Part shown: in pieces, positions 1 through 5,270 of the stretch
Position numbering within the stretch: position 1 is the first letter of the stretch
Layout: each line of letters starts with the position of its first letter
DNA from: Chlorobiota bacterium
Lineage (GTDB): Bacteria; Bacteroidota; Bacteroidia; Bacteroidales; JAADJA01
Length of the DNA stretch: 5,270 bases
Assembly: GCA_030592565.1 (NCBI GenBank)
Contig: JAUVIX010000277.1
Coordinates: forward strand, 1-5,270
Direction: 5' to 3'
Translations under genes and position numbers: made by a program
Notes under the pieces: model-generated
Databases searched by the model: none
Seen by the model: the letters and a program-made list of their open reading frames with translations, nothing else
Told to the model about the DNA's origin: nothing

Positions 1-58
1 AGTACCAGTTTTACATATTATTATTCGGTTCATCAGTCAATTACAAGAACTGAAATGA
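1..58 (+). CDS. C-terminal end of an upstream gene (5' partial), function unknown
   Basis: Reading from base 2, 18 codons run open from the left edge and end in TGA at 56-58. They give the tail VPVLHIIIRFISQLQELK, which looks like an amphipathic helix closing a real protein. The TGA overlaps the ATG at 55-57 as ATGA, the common signature of translationally coupled genes in one operon. The frame of the next gene is also open to the left edge (STSFTYYYSVHQSITRTE), but that stretch looks less protein-like, which is why I prefer the overlap model. Eighteen codons are too few to assign a family, and a chance open frame of this length is quite possible in any sequence. Confidence 0.45.
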   Translation, partial: VPVLHIIIRFISQLQELK

Positions 59-2472
59 ATACTTTTCTTGTAAAGACAAAGGTGAAAGGAGAGAAATGTG
101 CCGGCGATGTTTATTATCGTGATTTTGATATTTCCGATATTCTGATGCCCAACCATGCCGATCTTAACATTGCAATATATTCCGGTGACACGTTTCTTGA
201 GGATTTTTATTTTAAAGATGTAACTCAGAATGATGAAAAAGAGTTTGAACTCGATTTTGTTTTTGAGGGTAATGAGATTCCTGACAATTATTGGGTGAGA
301 GTAGAAAATGTGGATTTCTATTCTGGCAATAATGATAAAGATGTCTTTTTCAGTAGAATACATGCAATTGATATTTACTATACCGGGATTGCTGTTACTG
401 AACGATTGTTGAATCAGCTTGATGAGATGGATGTTAAGAACACATATATGGTGCCTGATTTTTATATCAAGCTGAAAGAGGTGGAAAGAGTGTATGCTAC
501 AGTTAAAAATTATAATTACCCACAGGAACTTAACCTTACGCTGGATGATAAAGCAGGCTATTACACAAAACTGGATGAACTGGCTCGTAAAATCTTAAAG
601 TATAACTATTCTTACAATCAACTTCTTGACTCTATTGACTTCATTAAAATAGATGGCCGTTTTAGCGGAATTGCGAAAGATTATGTTGACTTAACCTCGC
701 GTTACTTTGAGTTGTCACAGGAAGTGACTCACTGGCAATCATCTATCTATTATAATTTGGGACTGGTAAAATACACAAATGAAATGTTGGAAGACTATTT
801 CAGTGGCTTTGAAAAGATGATTGATAAAACAGGTGCTTGTAATGAAAAGGCACAGGTTGTTATTTTATTAAAAGACCAGATATTTCAGAGTTATCTTAAT
901 AGGGCTAAGATGTTTATGGATGAGGAGAAGTTTCATGTGGCAACAGGTGTTATGAAGAATGCCGAAAGGTTTTACAAATTGACAAATGGCACCACATTGC
1001 CTGTTGAGTATAATATTATTAATGCTACGGTAAATTATGGAATTTATACATCATACATTCAGGTGACTGACAGGGCTATTGAGGTAGGCAATTATGAGCT
1101 TGCCGAAAATTATATAAACAAAGCCCGTGAATTTCAGAAACAGCACAAAGAGACAATCATTACAGATAAGTATTTGAAAAAAATGACAATTAATTTGGTA
1201 AATCTGTATGTTGTCAAAGGGAATAGTCTTAATGAAAGTGGGGATTTTTTTGAAGCAAAGTACTGTTTTGCACAGGCTCACAGGCTAAGTGCCTCGATTT
1301 TTGTTTTTAATAAGGACTATGAAATTAAGCATGGGTTAAACAAGGCTATTAACGGATTATATAATAGTTATGTTGAAAAGGCAAGGTTTTATTTTGATGA
1401 AGGTGAATATTATAAAGCTAATGAGGAGATATTGAAAGCGCAGGAGCTGTATAATTCCAACTCTTCCATTATTATGCCTTCAGTTGAGGTCGACGATATT
1501 ACAACCGGGGTTAACCGTAGCCTCTATTCTTATCTTATAATGAAGGGTAAAATTAATCTTGATGCAGGAAGCTATACCATTGCATTTGAAGATTTTAATA
1601 ATGCTTGCAAGCTGGAGGAAGAGTATGAATTTAAGGGAGATTTTTTATTGGAACCACTTTTCAAAGAAGCAGCTGCTCTTGTAATTATTGATAAATGCGA
1701 AACAGGTATTGATAATGCCGATAATAATTATCTTATTAAGGCAAGGGAAATATATGATGAGTGTATGGCTATGCAGGTAGAATGCGGACTGGAGAAGGAT
1801 ACTGACGTGCAGAAAAGCTTATGGGAGCTGAATAGTAATCTTTTTGTCAGGAATTGTGAAAATGAAAATGTTGTTTTTCATAATTTAATTAATAGGGCGG
1901 ATTTGTCAGTAAATTCCGGAGACTTTATTGGAGCTGTAAATATTTTAGATAAGTCATTTGATGTTTCAAAACAAAATCCCTATTGTGAATTTGATTTGGC
2001 ACTGGCCGAGGGACTTACAGCAAAATATAAACCTGCTGCAAGATACCAGGTGCTTGCAAAAAAAGCCCAACAGGCGCTGATGACGGAAGATCGCGAATCG
2101 TTCCTGGATATCTATGAGGAGATGGAACAGATATCGGCGGAGAATGAAATAGTTAGGGCCAAAATTGAGCCTATGCCGCTGTTTTACCTTTTCTCAGTGA
2201 AAAATAATCTCGCATTATTTGAAAAATCAATAGAGCAATATGATAATAGAGCTGAGTTTGAAACAGCAATGAAGTTGTTAAAAACAATTGAAGCCAATCA
2301 TTATTCCATGAAGGATACACGTGCAATTCAGGAGCGCCTTGCATACAAAATGGCTGTGTCAGATCAAGAGAGCCAAGGTGTTGTTGACCCAAAAATCAAT
2401 GTCGAGAAATATACAGAAGGTAAATCGTGGTATAAATTCTTTAAAAAGACATATATTAAGAGTTCTAAATAA
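55..2472 (+). CDS. Large TPR-like alpha-solenoid protein with beta-rich N-terminus, uncharacterised
   Basis: This 805-residue protein belongs to no family I can name. Residues 1-110 are rich in alternating hydrophobic/polar stretches (for example TFLVKTKV, ADLNIAIY, KEFELDFVF, YWVRVENVDFY) and probably form a beta-sandwich-like domain. From about 112 it is helical. From about 279 to 639, TPR-like helix pairs recur with a pattern of the type A-x-x-F/Y-x-x-x-G-x-Y/F-x-x-A (units near 279, 333, 384, 438, 492, 541 and 610). Residues 660-765 are further helices, and the end is a basic/aromatic tail (WYKFFKKTYIKSSK). There is no signal peptide, lipobox or membrane segment, and nine scattered cysteines, so it is probably cytoplasmic. 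Solenoids of this type usually act as protein-binding scaffolds; the partner is unknown. The ATG at 55 is chosen because it overlaps the stop of the preceding frame (ATGA). The same frame is open to base 1, so a longer protein starting outside the window remains possible. Confidence 0.85.
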   Translation: MNTFLVKTKVKGEKCAGDVYYRDFDISDILMPNHADLNIAIYSGDTFLEDFYFKDVTQNDEKEFELDFVFEGNEIPDNYWVRVENVDFYSGNNDKDVFFSRIHAIDIYYTGIAVTERLLNQLDEMDVKNTYMVPDFYIKLKEVERVYATVKNYNYPQELNLTLDDKAGYYTKLDELARKILKYNYSYNQLLDSIDFIKIDGRFSGIAKDYVDLTSRYFELSQEVTHWQSSIYYNLGLVKYTNEMLEDYFSGFEKMIDKTGACNEKAQVVILLKDQIFQSYLNRAKMFMDEEKFHVATGVMKNAERFYKLTNGTTLPVEYNIINATVNYGIYTSYIQVTDRAIEVGNYELAENYINKAREFQKQHKETIITDKYLKKMTINLVNLYVVKGNSLNESGDFFEAKYCFAQAHRLSASIFVFNKDYEIKHGLNKAINGLYNSYVEKARFYFDEGEYYKANEEILKAQELYNSNSSIIMPSVEVDDITTGVNRSLYSYLIMKGKINLDAGSYTIAFEDFNNACKLEEEYEFKGDFLLEPLFKEAAALVIIDKCETGIDNADNNYLIKAREIYDECMAMQVECGLEKDTDVQKSLWELNSNLFVRNCENENVVFHNLINRADLSVNSGDFIGAVNILDKSFDVSKQNPYCEFDLALAEGLTAKYKPAARYQVLAKKAQQALMTEDRESFLDIYEEMEQISAENEIVRAKIEPMPLFYLFSVKNNLALFEKSIEQYDNRAEFETAMKLLKTIEANHYSMKDTRAIQERLAYKMAVSDQESQGVVDPKINVEKYTEGKSWYKFFKKTYIKSSK

Positions 2473-2523
2473 TAAACATTTCCTTCACCGTATTTATTGA
2501 AAAATGATGTTATACCTGATGCT

Positions 2524-2567
2524 GACAGCTCAATTCAGATTGCTGCCGCAAAGTGATATTTTTTTTT
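2524..2567 (+). terminator. Weak terminator candidate after the solenoid gene
   Basis: A bulged hairpin pairs CAGC (2526-2529) with GCTG (2542-2545), and then AAT (2532-2534) with ATT (2539-2541) around a TCAG loop, with two unpaired bases on the left arm. A run of nine T (2559-2567) follows about 13 bases after the core stem. An intrinsic terminator normally has the T run directly against a stronger GC stem, so this is only a candidate. Its place after the stop at 2472 and before the next gene fits the role. Confidence 0.25.
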
Positions 2568-2589
2568 AGCCTGCATATCAATAATTTTG
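2559..2589 (+). promoter_or_regulatory. Candidate Bacteroidota-type promoter upstream of pepE (distal)
   Basis: TAATTTTG at 2582-2589 matches the Bacteroidota -7 consensus TAnnTTTG exactly. The usual -33 TTTG is missing; at the expected spacing (19 bases) lies TTTT, the start of the T9 run (2559-2567). Transcription from here would leave a leader of roughly 90 bases before the ATG at 2684. Eight-base matches with two free positions are fairly frequent in AT-rich DNA, so confidence is low. Confidence 0.3.
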
Positions 2590-2612
2590 TTTATACTTGT
2601 AAAAAATATTAA

Positions 2613-2641
2613 TTCGGTGTTGTTTATTTTTTGTAAATTAG
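2613..2641 (+). promoter_or_regulatory. Candidate Bacteroidota-type promoter upstream of pepE (proximal)
   Basis: TAAATTAG at 2634-2641 differs from TAnnTTTG at one position. It sits in a TTTTTTGTAAATTAGC context that resembles common -7 regions of this phylum. An imperfect -33 candidate, TTCG, lies at 2613-2616, 17 bases upstream. The predicted leader to the ATG at 2684 would be about 35 bases, a more typical length than that of the distal candidate. Only experimental start mapping could choose between the two. Confidence 0.3.
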
Positions 2642-2683
2642 CAGCATCTCAGGATTAATGTTATTTATATAAATTTTCCAATC

Positions 2684-3421
2684 ATGAACAAAAGACTATT
2701 ATTAATTAGTAATTCTACAAATTATGGAGAGGATTACTTGTCGTGGCCAAAGGAATACATTAAGGATTTCTTTGATAGAAAAGGGATTCGCAGGATTTTG
2801 TTTATTCCATATGCAGGCATTGCCCTTTCAGAAGAAAGTATTGAAGACTCCTATGCTGTTTACAGAGACAGGGTTAATGATGTTTTTAACGAAATAGGCC
2901 TTGATATATACTCAATTCACAGGGAAAAAAATCCTGTTCAGGCTATAAAAGATTCTCTTGCCATTGCAGTGGGAGGAGGTAATACTTTTCATCTTGTTTA
3001 TAAACTGCACGAACTTAAACTGATGAAGCCTATTAGAGAAATGGTGGAGAGTGGCGTTTCGTTTGTGGGTTGGAGTGCAGGTGCAAATGTAGCTTGTCCT
3101 ACACTTCGTACAACCAATGATATGCCCATTGTTGAGCCTGCCAGTTTTAACTGCCTGAACCTTGTTCCTTTTCAAATAAACCCCCATTATATTGATGCAA
3201 ATATTGAAGGTCATGGTGGTGAATCTCGTGAGCAGCGCATTGAAGAGTTTCTTGTTGCTAATGAGGGTGTATATGTAGCAGGCCTTCGTGAAGGAACTTT
3301 GCTTTCGGTAGAGAATGAGAAAATAGAACTAAAGGGCCAAAGAGCAATGAGAGTGTTTAAGCAGGGACAAGGACCGAAAGAATTTAATCCTGGTGAAAAT
3401 ATAAGTTTTCTATTGAAATAG
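2684..3421 (+). CDS. pepE: Peptidase E, alpha-aspartyl dipeptidase (family S51)
   Basis: A 245-residue cytosolic serine peptidase that hydrolyses dipeptides with N-terminal aspartate (Asp-X), a late step of peptide degradation. Visible hallmarks are GGGNT (97-101), the nucleophile motif GWSAGAN with Ser131, Asp146 in TTNDMPI, and His168 in NPHYID. The 15- and 22-residue spacings between the three equal those of the characterised Salmonella enzyme (Ser120, Asp135, His157), so the triad is complete and the enzyme is probably active. The fold is related to class I glutamine amidotransferases, with serine replacing cysteine. The length is slightly above the roughly 230 residues of the enterobacterial protein. 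There is no signal peptide; the N-terminus MNKRLLLISNST is the usual first beta strand and supports the ATG chosen. There is no clear Shine-Dalgarno, as is usual in Bacteroidota. The stop lies 28 bp before the kinase gene, so the two may share a transcript. The family call is firm; cyanophycinase, the other S51 branch, is less likely given length and motif spacing. Confidence 0.95.
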   Translation: MNKRLLLISNSTNYGEDYLSWPKEYIKDFFDRKGIRRILFIPYAGIALSEESIEDSYAVYRDRVNDVFNEIGLDIYSIHREKNPVQAIKDSLAIAVGGGNTFHLVYKLHELKLMKPIREMVESGVSFVGWSAGANVACPTLRTTNDMPIVEPASFNCLNLVPFQINPHYIDANIEGHGGESREQRIEEFLVANEGVYVAGLREGTLLSVENEKIELKGQRAMRVFKQGQGPKEFNPGENISFLLK

Positions 3422-3449
3422 TTTTGTAAAGCCTGTTAATCTTTAGTTT

Positions 3450-5270
3450 ATGCAAGATTATTTAAGTATTGAAAGTAAAACAGATTTAGTGACAATTGAG
3501 AGTTTTCCATTGCCAGCACTTCTGGAGGGTGTCAGCTATAATGAAAATGGAGAGATCAACGGTTATTTTATCAAACAAGTAAATTCTTTGTTTGCTAACT
3601 TGCTTGGACTTAGTAAAGAGGAGCTTATTGGTGTTGATCTAAAGGAAATATATCCATATCTTGATTCCATCAAAGAGGAGTTGTCCTATACGTTTAAAGA
3701 TGAAATAGAATCCTGCGGGACTTTTAAGTTCGAGTTATTTGCTGACGGTCTGAATATGTGGTTCGATGTGTTTGTGAAAGTCATTGACGATGAAAACCAG
3801 ATTGTTATTTTTAATGAATGTACTGAGAGGAAGCTTAATGAAGAGGAGTTGAAAGAGAGCGGGGCCAGGTTTAAAAGTCTTTACGAAAATTCAACAATAG
3901 GTATATACCGTACAACACCTGAGGGTGAAATCTTGCTTGCTAATCCGGCATTACTTGATATAGTTGGATACGATTCTTTTGAGGAATTGAAATTGAGGGA
4001 TTTGAATGACGAATATAATCGTGAAAAGTTTATTAATGAAATTGAAAAGTATGGTATTGTAAAAAACTTTGAATCAGAATGGAAAACTAATGAAGGAAGC
4101 TATATCAATATTGTCGAAAGTGCCCGTGCCGTCAGAAATGGAAAAGGAAAGACCTTATATTATGAAGGTTCTGTTGAAGATATTACCGAGAGAGTTGAAT
4201 CCGAGAGAAAGCTATCTGACCTTAACAATGTATTTGTTGAAATGGGTGTCGATGCATTAGAGAATATTGATATACTTGTTAGTAAAGCCTGTGAAATCAT
4301 AGGTGGTGAATGGTCAGCCTTTTATTGTTACAATGCTGAAAAGGAGATAATAAAAATACATTCAGGTTACAATATCCCATCTGATTTTCCAAGAGAGTTC
4401 AAAGCCGAAGGTCATATTTGCTATGAAGCATCATTAACTTCCAGCGAACTGTTCATAATTGAGGATGTTAGAAAAACTGAGTTTCTGGAGTCTGATTCTT
4501 TTATTAAAGATTTTAATTTAAAAGCTTTTTTAGGTTACACTATTGTCAATGAAATTATCCACGGATCACTTTGTGTGGTGTTCGGAGAGGAGAGGGAGTT
4601 TTCAGAAATGGAATCAAGAATTATATCCACACTGGGTAAGGCCCTTTCGTTGGAGTATAAGCGTTATGATATTGAGCAGAGCCTTATTGCTGCGAGAGAA
4701 GATGCTGAAGGAGCCAGCCAGGCTAAAAGTCAGTTTATTGCCAACATGAGTCACGAAATACGTACACCTCTCAATGGTATTATGGGATTTACCGAAATGC
4801 TTGTCTTTGAAGAGGAAGATGAGGGTAAGAAAATGATGCTAAAAATGGTTGAAAAATCGGGAAATCAGTTGCTCGACCTTCTTAATGACCTCCTTGAATA
4901 CTCCAGGTTTGAGTCAGGGAAAATTGAGCTTGAGCCTGCTGAGTTTAATCTGTGCGAGGTGCTAAATGATATTAAAAATTATTTTAAACCTGTTGCAAAC
5001 TCAAAAAACCTTATTTTTGCACTTGAAACAAATTGTATTGAAGAACAAATTGTTGTAGGTGATGAGCTGAAAGTAAGGCAGATATTAATTAACATTGTTA
5101 ATAATGCTATAAAATTTACAAATGAAGGGTTTGTCAACGTTGAAGCAAATATTGTTAAACAGGGTGGTAATTTGTTATTTGAAATTGTTGTTGCAGATTC
5201 CGGTATAGGAATTAATAAGAAGCAACTTGTTGAGATATTTGATGAATTTAAGCAGCTTGATTTTTATCTG
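3450..5270 (+). CDS. PAS-PAS-GAF sensor histidine kinase (3' partial)
   Basis: An open frame of 607 codons with no stop before the right edge. In order: a PAS domain at about 18-128 (closing with NECTERKLNEEEL), a second PAS at about 139-250 (SLYENSTIGIYRTTPEGEI; PAC end GSVEDITERVESERKL), a GAF domain at about 257-405, a short helical linker (407-428), HisKA at about 425-492 with H-box SHEIRTPLNG and phospho-acceptor His435, then HATPase_c from about 535 with N-box NIVNNAIKFT (548-557), G1 box DSGIGI (583-588) and F-box region IFDEF (596-600). The G2 box lies beyond the window. E436 and T439 form the ExxT motif linked to phosphatase activity in HisKA kinases. No membrane segment or signal peptide is present, so it probably senses a cytoplasmic signal; the ligand cannot be inferred. 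An in-frame TAG at 3444-3446 makes ATG 3450 the first possible start. The cognate regulator is not in view; a fused receiver domain or a regulator gene may follow. Confidence 0.95.
   Translation, partial: MQDYLSIESKTDLVTIESFPLPALLEGVSYNENGEINGYFIKQVNSLFANLLGLSKEELIGVDLKEIYPYLDSIKEELSYTFKDEIESCGTFKFELFADGLNMWFDVFVKVIDDENQIVIFNECTERKLNEEELKESGARFKSLYENSTIGIYRTTPEGEILLANPALLDIVGYDSFEELKLRDLNDEYNREKFINEIEKYGIVKNFESEWKTNEGSYINIVESARAVRNGKGKTLYYEGSVEDITERVESERKLSDLNNVFVEMGVDALENIDILVSKACEIIGGEWSAFYCYNAEKEIIKIHSGYNIPSDFPREFKAEGHICYEASLTSSELFIIEDVRKTEFLESDSFIKDFNLKAFLGYTIVNEIIHGSLCVVFGEEREFSEMESRIISTLGKALSLEYKRYDIEQSLIAAREDAEGASQAKSQFIANMSHEIRTPLNGIMGFTEMLVFEEEDEGKKMMLKMVEKSGNQLLDLLNDLLEYSRFESGKIELEPAEFNLCEVLNDIKNYFKPVANSKNLIFALETNCIEEQIVVGDELKVRQILINIVNNAIKFTNEGFVNVEANIVKQGGNLLFEIVVADSGIGINKKQLVEIFDEFKQLDFYL

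Noticed and set aside
1..54. 5' extension of the solenoid gene to the left edge
   Set aside because: The frame is open, but the extension has weak protein character and the competing ATGA overlap model explains the region better; it is kept as an alternative in the gene entry.
37..363. Minus-strand open frame of 108 codons
   Set aside because: It lies antisense to the start of the solenoid gene, is low-complexity (Ile/Lys/Phe-rich) and has no recognisable domain; it is a shadow of AT-rich coding sequence.
1051..1281. Minus-strand open frame of 76 codons inside the solenoid gene
   Set aside because: It is antisense to a well-supported coding frame and has no motif.
2171..2392. Minus-strand open frame of 73 codons inside the solenoid gene
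   Set aside because: It is fully covered by the plus-strand gene, has no domain and no convincing start context.
2471..2498. AATAAA/TTTATT inverted repeat right after the solenoid gene stop
   Set aside because: It is a six-pair AT-only stem with a 16-base loop and no T run, too weak for a terminator.
2912..3214. Minus-strand open frame of 100 codons inside pepE
   Set aside because: It is antisense to catalytic-motif-bearing pepE; its Cys/Thr/His-rich sequence looks like a frame artefact, not a zinc protein.
3419..3426. TAGTTTTG, an exact TAnnTTTG match just before the kinase gene
   Set aside because: It overlaps the pepE stop codon, lacks a -33 TTG at the right spacing, and the short 28 bp gap favours co-transcription; it is probably a chance match.
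4069..4260. Plus-strand open frame of 63 codons
   Set aside because: It is out of frame within the second PAS and linker region of the kinase, whose own frame is continuous.
4543..4749. Plus-strand open frame of 68 codons
   Set aside because: It is out of frame inside the GAF-to-HisKA part of the kinase, with no independent evidence.

Overview
The window is AT-rich, densely coding and entirely plus-strand. It looks like chromosomal DNA of a Bacteroidota member. The evidence is the low GC, the absence of purine-rich Shine-Dalgarno sequences before the starts, TAnnTTTG-like promoter elements (the Bacteroidota -7 consensus), and the style of the encoded proteins. I cannot place it below phylum with confidence.

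Layout: (1) Bases 1-58 probably carry the last 18 codons of an upstream gene; its TGA overlaps the next start in an ATGA arrangement. (2) Bases 55-2472 encode an 805-residue cytoplasmic-looking protein with a beta-rich N-terminal part, a long TPR-like alpha-solenoid whose units recur about every 54 residues, and an aromatic/basic C-terminal tail. I recognise no named family for it. (3) Bases 2473-2683 are the only sizeable intergenic gap; they hold a weak bulged hairpin with a later T9 run, and two weak promoter candidates. (4) Bases 2684-3421 encode a peptidase E (alpha-aspartyl dipeptidase, family S51) with an intact Ser-Asp-His triad. (5) Bases 3450-5270 encode a soluble PAS-PAS-GAF-HisKA-HATPase sensor histidine kinase, cut by the right edge before its G2 box and stop codon.

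The solenoid gene appears translationally coupled to whatever lies to its left. pepE and the kinase are 28 bp apart and may be co-transcribed from the gap upstream of pepE. There is no direct sequence evidence that the solenoid protein, the dipeptidase and the kinase act in one pathway. No RNA gene, CRISPR array, insertion sequence or attachment site is visible. The least explained object is the solenoid protein; the rest is ordinary core or signalling content.
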